Assembly (NCBI GenBank): GCA_907165135.1
Contig: OU015568.1
Span: forward strand, 13,896,501-13,960,500
Direction of reading: 5' to 3'
Source: Oikopleura dioica
Lineage: Eukaryota; Chordata; Appendicularia; Copelata; Oikopleuridae
DNA: 64,000 bases
Part shown: positions 44,872 to 55,560 of the stretch, one piece after another
How positions within the stretch are numbered: position 1 is the stretch's first letter
Layout of the letters: every line of letters starts with the position of its first letter
Notes under the pieces: model-generated
What the model saw: the letters and a program-made list of their open reading frames with translations, nothing else
Told to the model about the DNA's origin: nothing
Database searches by the model: none
Translations under genes and position numbers: made by a program

Positions 44872-47136
44872 CTAAGCGAAATATGCATGCAAAAACACAC
44901 ATGAAACAGCAAGAAAAACAGCGGCAACGTTCGCTGCAATGTTCCACGATTTTTCCTCCTTGAGAATTTTACAGGGATCCTCTTCGACATCATGTTCCTC
45001 GTTCGGTTGTTCTTCTGCGATGGAAATTTCTTCAGAGGAAGTTTTATTTTCACGAACAAGGCATTTCAGCCATTTGGGCACTTCTTGAGCAGAAATTAGA
45101 ATTCGTAAATTTTGAGCTATTTTACCTGCTTGAGAGATTTCCTCCTTAGGTTTCAAATCGCTAATAGATTTGCGTTTTTTATTAGAAAACCGAGTCCAGT
45201 ATGTCATTCGTGGAAGATATCTGAGAATTATTATCACCAGCCGTTTTTACTTCCTTACCTTGGATCGAGTGGCGGAGTCAAAAGTGAAACGACAATTGCG
45301 ATGATCACCGTTAAAAATGCCAATAAAATCGCAAAATGTAAATAATGCATCTTCGACAAGACCAAAGGTTTTGGAAGCGTATCGCCACATAGTCCTGTTG
45401 GTTGTGTGAATTCAAGTAGCATTTTAGTCAGACCGATAATTAGTCCACATAGAAGCCCCCAAAAAGCTCCTGGCTCGTTGCAACGCGGCCAGAATATGCC
45501 AAGAACGAAAATTGTTACAACTGGTGGGCCGAGATACGATGTGATTGCTTGAATGTAGTCAAAGAGCTGTCCGTCAGATGAATTTTGAACGATAGGTAGC
45601 CAAAGAATTGAAATACCGCAGAGAGCAAGCATTGTTAGTCTTGAGATAATTAGCAGTTCTGCTTGCGAAGCATTTTTGCGAATTTTCGCATAGATATCTA
45701 CAAAAATCACAAAAAGATCGAATGAATAGAAGTACCTAATGTAAATAAAGTAGCACCAGAATTGAACGTTGAGGTGAGAGAACTCATGAGTGCGGCAAGC
45801 ATGACGGCCATGAGCATTCCTCGTAATCCTGCTGGTAAGAGACGAAGAATAAGTGTTGGATAAGCGATATTAGAGCAGCCAATATTAGAGTTGCAGTAAG
45901 ACTTGCAATTGTCAGGATCAACGCAAGCAACTTTTGAAAAGTTATTTTATGTTTTCAATATGAATTTTTTCATTTATAAATATACGATGCTTTGATTCAA
46001 TAACTGATTCCTTCATCGGTAAATAAGATGCGAGAGATCATTCCTGGAAACACCATCAGAAACACTGGTGTTACTTTGATAAGTCCGGCAATTACACATC
46101 CCAACTTCACATGGGACAAGTTTTTCGCAGCTAAACAGCGTTGAACAAGCACTTGATCAGTACACCAATACCACGTTGCAATTACAGTCAAGCCGAAAAT
46201 TGCACCTGGCCAGGGTAGATCGGCGTCGGGTGCTCGCAGAACATGATCGAAATCATCTCTAACGGCACCACATGCGTCGCCATTCTGCGTTTCTAGAGGC
46301 GAAAGGTAGTCGGAAGGAATCGAACAGTTGTACTTGGCCCAGAGACTGTCCCATGCAGACTCATTCTCGCTTCCAATCTCATTGAACGCATAAACCGCCA
46401 TAATGACTGAACCGATAACCATGATCACAGTTTGAAGAGCTTCAACGTAAATGACAGCCTTCAATCCACCGGCGACAGAATACGCAGCTGTGATAGCAAG
46501 GAGGATGATGATAGCCACATATAAATTCAGTGATGGAATCGCAAGAGAAATGAATAACGAGCCAGAGAATAAATCTGCGCTAATCTTCGTAAAAATATAA
46601 ATGAAGAGAGATAAAACTGCTAAATAAAGCTGAATTCGCTCTCCAGGAAATCGACGTTGGAGGAACTCGGGCATAGTCTTGATTCCAGATGCAAGATAGA
46701 CTGGAACGAAAAGCCATCCAAGCATCAGCAAGCAAATCATTGCATTCCACTCAAACACGCCAACTGCGATGCCAGCAGCGGCTCCTGATCCAGCCAAGCC
46801 AATGAAGGAAGAGCTTCCAATATTCGAGCTGTATAGGGAAAACGCGACAGGTAAAAACCACATGGATCGGCCTGCAAGAAGAAAGTCTGTTGCAGCTGAC
46901 GAAGAAGCCTTCTTCTTTCCGATGAGAGAAATGCCAAGACCTGCTCCAAGGACAATGACGAAATAAACGCCAATAACTAGCCAGTCTCCCCACTCAAGAA
47001 CAAGTCGAGCATTTCCTGCGTCGTCGACTGGTCGATCGTAGCAAGACTGTGGTTTAACATCGCTTCCATAGGGGATATTTCGTAGCCGGAAATTGCAGTA
47101 TTCTTGGATAGTCGGATTGCGACTATCACAAGACAT
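44872..47136 (-). CDS. SLC5A1: Sodium/glucose cotransporter, SGLT1-like
   Basis: The start is the ATG at 47134-47136. Exon 1 encodes a long N-terminus and ten helices: [75 protein letters not shown] and [20 protein letters not shown] follow in exon 2, [17 protein letters not shown] and [12 protein letters not shown] in exon 3, and the last residues are HAYFA, exactly as in SGLT1. The family couples Na+ to sugar uptake with 14 helices. The exon 1-2 junction is best joined as DE|VACVD across an intron starting GA and ending AG, a non-canonical pair known from Oikopleura. A Cys-containing extracellular N-terminus longer than in human SGLT1 precedes TM1. Confidence 0.93.
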
Positions 47137-47451
47137 GACTCTTTCTCTTGAATCTTTTTCGGTTATCTTCAAGAAGAATGAAGAACATTTGGTACTTTCA
47201 CTTGAGCAAATTTGACGGAGAGACCGATGAAAAGAATGGCTGTTTTATAGGCAAATTTATCTTATGTGTATATGAACTGAGAATATTTATTCTGAATTGA
47301 ACTTCTTCTAAATTAAAATATGTCAAACTATTCTTAACATATAGAAATATAATCATGAGTCAATTAACTGACTCCAGGGCAAGGTGATCGTCATCATAAA
47401 AGTTCTTTTATTATACTAGTGCGATGATAATCCGACTCGTTTGGCTCACTC
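47137..47451. other. Divergent intergenic region
   Basis: Shared 5' flank of the SGLT-like gene (minus) and the Ig-domain gene (plus). No motif stands out. Confidence 0.4.
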
Positions 47452-47467
47452 ATGAAACAAAGGAACA

Positions 47468-48553
47468 ATGAGAGGAATTTCAACAACATCGCTTTTTCTG
47501 TTAATTTTTCTTATGCACAAGAAATAACTGTAGTGGACAAGATCTTCTCCAGCGATGTTAATTGTGAAGCGACAGAAGGCTGCGATCCCGAAAATGGTAG
47601 TATAAGAACCACTAGCTTTTTCAATTCAATAACAATCCGATAGACCCTAAACATCCACAGAGAGTAGCAATATGTAAAGCATATGTTCCTCACGAAGAGT
47701 CCACTGACTTGACGTTTTATTTCGATGGACAACGAAGAAACAGCGCCGCTGATATGGTCTGTGAAAATAACAATAATCGAACTGTTTGCGAAGTTTCATT
47801 GACTTTGACTGAGCCAATTACCCGGGACATGCATCAATCAGAAGTAAAATGTGTCTATGCAGACGAGCGGGACGACATTGAAAGAGGTAAGGCTAACTCC
47901 GAAGACCTGGATTCACCAGCTACTAAAATTCTTTTCAGAATCGACGGCGAAATTGAATGTTCTTCATCCTCCAACAGTTTTAATGACAGGAGATCAGGAA
48001 AGGGTTACAAATTAAAAAAAATAATATCGACTAATCGTAGTAAAGCCTGACTGAAGAGAATGTTCAAAGACGAGAATGTGCTCAACTGTACTGCATCTGG
48101 GTATCCAACGCCGATAATTGGGGTCAATAGCTTGGTTCAAAAGGAAATCTCCAAAAGCTACAAAGGCGAGAGTTTGGATGTTACGGACGGAATCGCAATC
48201 ATCCCTAAAGAAACAAAATGGGATCAAGTGATTGTCTGCTACGCTCAGAATGGAATTAACGCAGTTGCCGAAAAAAGAAAAGAATCTATCGTCAGGTTTG
48301 TTCAACAACACCTACCCTGCTAATAGCTCAATGTCCTTTCTCATAAGGAACTTCATTTTCTTTATTTAGCGCGACATATTCGGATCTCTTCCTGCCTCAC
48401 TTTTTCGTAAGATACATGCTCATCATGTATTTTTTCTTCTTCGGTGCAAGTGCTATCATCCTGATTTACTGCTACTACGAAATGCAACGCCCTGATAAAC
48501 GATTCGGCACTGTCGCACGAGGCGGACTAAGTACCAAACCTCTGATCAACTAA
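47468..48553 (+). CDS. Ig-superfamily type I membrane protein
   Basis: An ATG at 47468 opens a good signal peptide (MRGISTTSLFLLIFLMH), but that frame stops at 47525, and the mature chain (EITVVDKIFSSDVNC) continues in the frame shifted by -1. An alternative start at 47452 is in the mature frame but has a poor signal. Exons near 47642-47886, 47941-47995 and 48051-48295 encode two Ig-like domains: CKAYVPHEES, FYFDGQ, CVYADE for the first; STAKLNVLHPPTVL, ENVLNCTASGYPTP, VIVCYAQNG for the second. A last exon holds the TM helix (LIMYFFFFGASAIILIYCYY) and a short cytoplasmic tail. The function is probably cell adhesion or recognition; no closer family was recognised. Confidence 0.65.
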
Positions 48554-48817
48554 CATGCAAATAAACTATCAAAAATACGCTCAAATGATTTCTGGGTATA
48601 ATTTGAGCACTGTGAATCAACAGATTATATATATTTAAAGGAAGGCACAGAAAAGAAACAGAAATTTAAACCGTGAATATGCTGTTTGATATTCAAGGGA
48701 GGATTGAAAGAAGAAGGTGTATATTGCAGAAATCCCATATAAAGGCGAAGGTGTCAAGTTTTAAAGGAAAGCGTAATTGTTAACTTAAAGGAGATAGTAA
48801 AATCGATTCGATAGTGT

Positions 48818-49904
48818 TTAGCTCGATGGAGTTTCAGCAGCAGGCTTTGATAGGTCTTGAGCAGGTTGATCTCTTGAGATTTCTTGAGGCGTCGGAGAGG
48901 CAGCAGGTGCCGCCTCTTCAGTGTTTTCAGAAGGTGCTTCAGTGCTCTGTGAATTTTTCTCAGCTTCTTCAGCTGCTTTTTTCTTTGCTTCAGCGATTGC
49001 GTTTTCCTTCGCCTCTTGTTCCAGTCGGAGTTTCTCCGCAGCTTCTGCCTCTCGTTTCGCCACGATTTCTGGGTCCATGCTCAGCTTGAATGTCAACTCT
49101 TCGAGCTTTTTCTGTTTTCGCTCTTCGTTCATCTGGATCAGATCCATGAGATGCTCGGTCAGGTTGTCCTTCAATAATGATTTGACTGACTCCCAATTTT
49201 CCACTACCTTTGTCTCAGTTTTTTGCTGGAGATCGAACTTAGCATCGACGTACTCTTTCTCTGCTGTTTGAAATCGACGATTTGCTTCGCTAAACTCTAC
49301 GCAAGCCTTGTCGATTTGATCGCGGATTACGGCAACGTCCGCATTAAGTAGGTTATCCAATTTAACTAAATTCAAATTTCGAAAACGAAAGCATATTGAA
49401 TCATACCTAATTCATCCTGAATCGTCGCGAGCATTTTGCTTTCCAATGCAGCTTTCTTTTGCCGAGAGATGACTTCTTGAGCTAGAGCGGCTCTTCGCCT
49501 TTTATTCTTCTCCTCCATCTCTTTTTGAATCTTCTCGACTTCTTGGATCTCCATCTTTTTCTTTTGCTCGGCAACTTCTTCTTCAATAAAATCCGGCTAA
49601 ATTCAATCAAAAACAGTCAGCTGATTCGCAAACTTACCACTTCAGGTTGATTTGATGAGGTGTCAACTTTGTTCACTTGGATCTCTTCTTTGGGTTCCAG
49701 TTTAGCTGGTTCAGCGTTTGTACTAGTAGGGAGGAGGGCTTCATCAGGTAATTTTTTCGGCGGTTTTGGCTTTGAGGTCTTTTTAGCGGCGAGTGCCTTT
49801 TTCGGCGATTTCGACGAGGCTGGTTTAGCTTTGGTCGCTGTTGAATCGCCGCCACTTCGGAGGTGGCGAAGTTCTGCGTCCGAAAACCCACCCCAATCTG
49901 ACAT
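48818..49904 (-). CDS. GORAB: GORAB (RAB6-interacting golgin, SCYL1BP1)
   Basis: Three exons (49638-49904, 49407-49596, 48818-49365) join in frame to 334 aa. The N-terminus MSDWGGFSDAELRHLR matches human GWAGFSEEELRRLK. The coiled-coil core has EMEEKNKRRRAALAQEV and TFKLSMD after QKTETK, lined up with the human EEKNKRKKALL and RKTEIKEQLTEHL. GORAB is a Golgi and centriolar scaffold that binds RAB6 and SCYL1. The C-terminal ~90 residues are Ala/Glu then Pro/Ser-rich and not conserved. A CTCTTTTTAG acceptor lies one base before the ATG, 99 bases downstream of the ZSWIM2 stop, so it may be the last gene of an operon. Confidence 0.9.
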
Positions 49905-49905
49905 T

Positions 49906-49907
49906 CT
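49906..49907 (-). other. Candidate trans-splice acceptor of GORAB
   Basis: AG of CTCTTTTTAG, one base upstream of the ATG on the minus strand. No matching donor gene start is needed if a spliced leader is added here. Confidence 0.45.
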
Positions 49908-50002
49908 AAAAAGAGCGATTCAATCTTTTCTACGAAAATATAATTTATAAAATATAAAGAAAAATAAGAGAGCAAGCATCAATGGGCACTTTGGGTAAAT
50001 AC

Positions 50003-51568
50003 TTAAAGTCGCATATTGCGAACACGGAAATTTATCAAGGGAATCGGGTTGATTTCCTCGATATCGTCGGTAAGCAACTGCGAAGAGGATCCAGCGACAC
50101 GAATAGGTGTTGTAACGAGCAGATCCGACATGTTTGGCGAGATCAAGTTTGCTTCTGATTTTCTTCGTCGTTCCAGAAGCTTAGCAGCTGGCCGACGTGG
50201 AGCGAAGGCAGAGCGTTGTCGGGTCTCAAGAATGTCGATATTGGTTTTTGTTCTTCTGGGCTTCTTTTGTCGTAGTCTGATCTTCTTGCCATCAATTGGA
50301 CACTCTGAAAGAATAATCAGATAAAATTGCGTCTTATAATAAAAACCTGTATGATTTTGACACCAAGTATCGATACAATCACGGTGAAAGTAGTGACTAC
50401 AAGAGTCCAATCGTTTGACATAATGCGCCGGGTCGAACGCTTGTAAACATATTCGACACTGCATACCATCTTTTAGTAGCCGCTGATTAGCACCCACTTT
50501 GTGGCAAGGCAGTAAGTTCAAAACATGATCTGGAACCCCAGGTCTATCAGGAGAAGCGGGTCGGTCTAGCTCAAGGAGTCGTTCGTAGTCTTCTTCTTGG
50601 ATTTCGCGGCCTTGGAGCTCAAGCGTTAGTTGGTGATTCGCCAAGTTTCGTTTTGCTGGTTTTAGACTTTGTCCCGGTCGCTCACGGACATTGAATCGAA
50701 CATGTGGCCTTGCTCCATTACGATAGCATTGACCGCATAAATTCACAGCATCTCCGATTCCTATGTAGAGTTTTCCCTTTATCGGCGTCATCGAACAATC
50801 GGCACAAACGCTGCCGCTATGAATGACATCCTTGTGCTTTTTCCTCTCCCAAGTGTTGGTGAATTCACGCCGTAGCTGCTCTTTTGGTGCAAATGTTTGC
50901 CTGCAATAAGGGCATTGAATGTCACCACCATCGCCGCGTTGCATTGTGTCTTGATGCTCGGCCCAGACCTTCATACACCGAATATGAGCAGCGTTATTGC
51001 AGCATCGACACCAAGTGATAGGCATGCGGACTTCAAGAAGCTCTTCTTGGCAAATAGGGCAAACATCGTCAGCATTGAGTGCTCTTCCAGGAGTAGGGCC
51101 ACTTTCAGGTGGTTGTTCAGAATCGCCAGATTGCTCCACCGGCTTCGTTTCTTTTCGAGCATGATCCCCGCGGAGAAGCTCATCGAATTCGCGGGGGACA
51201 AAGCCTCCTTGCCAGATCAGTGGATTTGTTTTAGCCATTCGAAAGCGCTTCAGCAGCACCCAGCAAATATGCTTGCAGATAGTGCGCTCGCGCTTGAAAG
51301 CTATACAACTGCAACTATGAATTGCGCCAAGAGTGACTTTATAGACTCGCTAAAATCATTGATAAACAGGGTTTATACGGTAGCATACCTTCGCGCTTGA
51401 ACCTCCGTTTCCGTCAGCTTGCTGCTCTCGTACAGATGAGCCGTCTTTCAAAGTGAAAGAGGTTGGGCCATGAGTTCTTAGGATAAAAAATGAACTTTGG
51501 TCCGCCCTTTGTAATGCCGCCTTCGTGATATCCGAGGGCGACGAAACCCATCCCACTGCTCGAGACAT
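50003..51568 (-). CDS. ZSWIM2: ZSWIM2-type E3 ubiquitin ligase (SWIM, RING, ZZ, RING)
   Basis: Three exons (51389-51568, 50347-51349, 50003-50304) join in frame to 494 aa. The architecture is complete: SWIM finger (HSCSCIAF then TICKHICW, C-x-C-xn-C-x-H), RING 1 (CPICQEEL to CPYCRQTF), ZZ finger (CADCSMTP, LCGQCYRNG) and RING 2 (CRICLQAF, CSHYFHRDCIDTWC, CPIDGKKI). Human ZSWIM2 (MEX) is a testis-enriched ligase that promotes death-receptor apoptosis. The N-terminus aligns with the human one at FILRTHGPTSFTL. The protein is shorter than the 633-aa human form, lacking much of the C-terminal tail. A TTCTGATTTAG acceptor lies two bases before the ATG. Confidence 0.93.
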
Positions 51569-51570
51569 GT

Positions 51571-51572
51571 CT
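51571..51572 (-). other. Candidate trans-splice acceptor of ZSWIM2
   Basis: AG of TTCTGATTTAG, two bases upstream of the ATG and 119 bases downstream of the cyclophilin stop. Confidence 0.45.
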
Positions 51573-51690
51573 AAATCAGAATGATTTACATGGCAATCTT
51601 CGTGAAATTCAAGTTTTGAGTGGTAATTTATTCTAAAGTCGTCAGGCAGATGGCCAGCGAAGGCAATTTCGAACAACAGAAATAAATAAT

Positions 51691-52317
51691 TTAGTCAAGT
51701 TCGTCTTCCTTGAGCTCGCCACAGTCGGCAATAGTGAAGTTCGCTCTAGGTCGGCCACTTTGGCTGCCGTACTTATTCATGATATCAACGATTTCTTTGC
51801 CATCGACAACTTCACCAAAGACGGTATGCTTGCCGTCTAGCCATGGGCAGGGAATAAAAGTGATGAAGAACTGCGAGCCGTTAGTGTTAGGACCGGCATT
51901 GGCCATCGAAAGGAGGTAGGGCTGCTCGTGCCGGATGTTAAAGTTTTCGTCGGCAAAGGTTCGGCCGTAGATACTCTTGAATCAACTATAAGAGCAAGCA
52001 TGTTATTGTTTGGGTACCTTTCCGCCAGTGCCATTGCCAGCAGTAAAGTCCCCGCCCTGAGCCATAAAGTCGTTGATTATTCTGTGGAAGCTGGATCCTT
52101 TGTATCCAAAGCCAGCTTCTCCAGTACACAGCTGACGGAAATTCTCGGCAGTTTTTGGCACAACATCATCATAAAGCTACTCAATATATAAGAAATAGAA
52201 TCGACTATCAAAAACCTTGAAGGTGATACGCTGGGTACCTTCTCCACCAGCGTTGATGTCAAAGAAGACTTTGGTAGAGGCAAATCGGTTGATCAATGAT
52301 CGAGAGCTTCGCAACAT
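51691..52317 (-). CDS. PPIF: Mitochondrial cyclophilin (peptidyl-prolyl isomerase)
   Basis: Three exons encode a cyclophilin of about 180 aa. The N-terminal [16 protein letters not shown] is rich in Ser and Arg with no acid, a mitochondrial presequence, which suggests cyclophilin D (PPIF). The catalytic core is intact: [34 protein letters not shown] with the active Arg and Phe, [26 protein letters not shown] and [10 protein letters not shown]. Introns lie near 51954-52020 and 52159-52212. In vertebrates PPIF regulates the permeability transition pore. The start lies 53 bases after the ODR4 stop, with TTTTCTTTTAG eight bases before the ATG, so this pair is the best operon candidate in the window. 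Confidence 0.9.
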
Positions 52318-52325
52318 GATCAAGT

Positions 52326-52327
52326 CT
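52326..52327 (-). other. Candidate trans-splice acceptor of the cyclophilin gene
   Basis: AG of TTTTCTTTTAG, eight bases upstream of the ATG and about 45 bases downstream of the ODR4 stop codon on the same strand. Confidence 0.5.
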
Positions 52328-52370
52328 AAAAGAAAATAATAAGAGGAGTGATGTTTATTTATTATTATGT

Positions 52371-53708
52371 TTACGAAGACCTTGAAAGTAACAGTGAAAG
52401 AATTACAGCTAAGATAGCGACCAAGAGCGCCATTATTATATTTTTGTTGGGCGAGTTGTTACTCGAGGGGTTGCTATTAGAAATTTTAGTTGATGATTGT
52501 TCTTCATCGCGAAGTCTGTCTATATCGGTCGTATTTTTTACTTCTGGTTCCGCATACTAAAAAGAAACATAATAAAAGATAAAGATTCTCGAGCACTAAC
52601 CTCGAAGGGTTCCGTGGATTCTGATATGTTGAAGATAAACTCGAGGTCGTCGCCTGCTTTTGTTTGAAAATTCTCGTACAACGAGATTGGAAAGCCACCA
52701 TTGATTGATGTGAATACTCGTCTAGCCAGTATTCCATTTGTCATAAGAGGGTTGTCTTCATCAAGCTCTAGGATGAGATCCTCGGTGAAAATCTCAAATC
52801 TTTTCGATAACGAGCGCTGTACATCCATTCTAGTTGAGTTTTAGGAGTGAAGATAAAACGAAGGATTACCTGATTAGTTCTTTCAAATCACTTATGGAAG
52901 ATTTTCTAGTGATAGCAGCTCTTACTGCAATAGAGATTTGTAAATTCATAGAGGGACTATCGGCTAATTGAATCGGCGCATCATGACCTTCATGATAGAT
53001 ATCAGCCATCAGAAATTCAGGAACTGTTGACGCATTTTTTGGAATAACAAGCTCGCCATTTTCGCTGAATCTATTATTGACGAAGAGTTCGAAACTGGAT
53101 AATTTTTCGACTGCGAAGTTCGTTATTTGCTTCCCGACTTCTGAGGCGTAGAGTTTTTGCGATTTGGAAAGGATGGGAAGTGAAAATTGAAAGGATGCTT
53201 GGGAGCGGATCTGTGTCAGGGGGAATTTTGATGAAGACACAGTCTTTACTTCTACTTTTTGAACATCTCCAGAGTCTCGAATACGTTTGGCCCGAATACT
53301 TCCATCTAAAATGCCGGGTTATTTTTAATAGACTACAGATTTTTTACCTTCGATGTACGCAAAGATGGTCTCGTTTGCTATATGTCCCTCCCGTCTTAAT
53401 TTCTTCGTACTTTTTAGCCAGTCACTATTTTCTTTCTCATCAACAAAGAAGCCTCCAAGAACGTTTATTCCACCGCTTAGCCGAGCGATGACTTCTCTTG
53501 TGTGATTGTAAATATGCTCATACAAGGCACACTCAGATTCTTTATCTTGAGAAGGAGTTTCCACAAAATTTTGTATTAACAATTTTCCTAGAGAGAAATA
53601 ACCAGATTGTTTTTAATTGTTATTATTACCAGGCGAATACAGGGCGCCTACAATAAGACCATTTCCATTCGATGGAAGAGACAGATTGCTCGGAAGCAAA
53701 AGGTCCAT
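52371..53708 (-). CDS. ODR4: ODR4 homologue (GPCR maturation factor)
   Basis: Five exons. The first encodes MDLLLPSNLSLPSNGNGLIVGALYSPG. The second has ARLSGGINVLGGFFVDEKEN, matching human ODR4 (MLPGGLLVLGVFI). Later exons carry FELFVNNRFSENGELVIP and GILARRVFTSINGGFPISL. The last exon ends with a polar Ser/Asn linker and one C-terminal TM (IIMALLVAILAVILSLLL), five residues from the stop. In C. elegans ODR-4 is a tail-anchored ER protein needed to bring odorant receptors to cilia; the same role is inferred here. TTTTTCATTAAG lies one base before the ATG. Confidence 0.85.
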
Positions 53709-53709
53709 T

Positions 53710-53711
53710 CT
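53710..53711 (-). other. Candidate trans-splice acceptor of ODR4
   Basis: AG of TTTTTCATTAAG one base upstream of the ATG and 122 bases downstream of the TRIP13 stop. Confidence 0.4.
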
Positions 53712-53833
53712 TAATGAAAAAATATGTATATTGGGAATCGTGATATGCCTTTTATTTGAACTTGATGGCACGTGGCAGTTGTAATGTGAAAAGTTGATAA
53801 AGGGAATGTGAAAAGTAAAACGTAGGTGATCGG

Positions 53834-55338
53834 CTAGGCTTCCATCTTCGTGTTTTCATCTAAATAAATAGTGATTGAAAGAAAATAGAGTTATTTTTAC
53901 CAGAAAGATGCCTTCTCTCAACCTTGTCGCTTTCGATGGCTTTTTGGACAGCGTTAAGATAGTTGTCAAGAGTGACCTGTTGAGCTCCAGCGCAGTACTT
54001 CATCAAGGCCAGGAATGGTATCTTTCGAAGCGTGCGTCCGCTGATTCCTTGAGCACTGTCGGCGATCGCAATAAGGCTTCTCTCGCAGTCAGTTGGACTT
54101 AAAAAATATTCACCGAGCATGAAAACCGCTCTTACTTTGGCAGGTCGTATCCTTCTGATCGTAAGGAATATTTGCCTGTAATCATGCCTTTATGATATAA
54201 CTCGTTGAACGCAGACTCGAGGATAGTGTAGATAGCTTTGGGCTCTGGTGGTCCAACGAAAATCTTCATGTCGGCGCGATCGATGAATGCCAGATCAATT
54301 TTGCCAGTGATGTTCGATGTGCAAACAACAAGAACGTTCGGGTACTTTTTCAGCGAGTCCAGTTGCGTGAGAACAGCGTTGACTACTCTTACGGCATCTG
54401 CTGGCTCATTCGCGGAACCCGATCTAGCAGAGGTTAAGCTCTCTACTTCGTCGATGAGGATGATTGTCATGATCGACTTGTCATCTTAAAAATAGTTGTA
54501 GTCGTGATCTGAAAGCGTCAACTTACCCGCATAGTCTCTTATTTTAGAAAACATTTTCTGAACAAGTTTGCCTGACTCCGAAAACCACTTTGAGAAGAGA
54601 GAATGTGAGTTGATTTCCACAAGTGCCGTATTTTGATAGCCGCCTATTTGTCGAATCGCTAATTTTTGAGCAAATGCCTGGAAAAATGATTCTTTTTGAA
54701 CATTTAAATGTTTCTACCTGAGCGATGGAAGTCTTTCCAGTGCCAGGAGGGCCATGAAAAAGAATGACTTTGTTCCAGCTAATGAGCGTGTTGCTGACTC
54801 CTAGTTGCGATAGCCGAAAAGATGTTTCCGCGAATTGAATGAGATCGGTTTTGAGCGGTGATGAGTAGTGCAGCGACTCCCACAGTCCGTAAAAGGCCTT
54901 GTTCGGTAACATCCATGTCTGGCAAGCAGCGATTTCGCCATCTTTAGAAGATAAATTAGTTTTGAAATAAGGCGAGAGTATGTTACCTTCTTCCTCATCG
55001 ATGTGCTCTTCTTCTCCCTCAGCTTTGTCCATGGTGTACAAATAGAACTTCCCGAGGGCAGTATTAGGAATATCACTGTACTTTTCGCTCTCTTCGCAAA
55101 TCATAACCTCAGAAACGCACTCTTCCACGACGTTCAACGCTTCCAGCAGATCTTTCGTCTCAGTTTCGTCCATAATCTCGTTAATCGCCTTCATGATCTT
55201 TTCCTTGTCTTGTTTCGGAATTAAGCTTTTAACTCCATCGTCGAATAGTTCGAAAATGCTCCGAAGACTCTCCTCTATTTCTGTCATTTGATATTTTGCG
55301 TTGCTTTTTAGCCTGACCTCGTAATTGATTTGCACCAT
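53834..55338 (-). CDS. TRIP13: TRIP13/PCH2 AAA+ ATPase
   Basis: Five exons. The start is the ATG at 55336-55338 (MVQINYEVRL). The central ATPase has Walker A (LFHGPPGTGKTS), INSHSLFSKWFSESGKLVQ, Walker B (ILIDEVESLTSARSG), VVNAVLTQLDSLKKYPNVL, the sensor CTSNITGKIDLAFIDRADMK and the C-terminal SGRTLRKIPFLALM. TRIP13 unfolds HORMA proteins (MAD2 with p31comet, HORMADs) in the spindle checkpoint and in meiosis. All catalytic motifs are present. The last exon adds only eight residues. A CTCTTGTTTAG acceptor lies seven bases before the ATG. Confidence 0.95.
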
Positions 55339-55560
55339 TTTTATACTAAACAAGAGATCTTAGCTATAAGTTAAATAAATATGGTACGAGAGGATTCCTC
55401 TCGATTCAGTTTATTGCACATGCAGTAACTTCGATAAACAGTACAATCTAGTGGATTGACAGACAGAACGAGCAGATAGCGAGTTGAAGAAGCAATGAAG
55501 AAATCAGGATGATATAAAGTACACAAGTATAAATAAATGAAACGTCCTTGAATATAATTT

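Noticed and set aside
46737-46993. Extra open frames within the SGLT-like exon
   Set aside because: Out-of-frame shadows of a conserved transporter exon.
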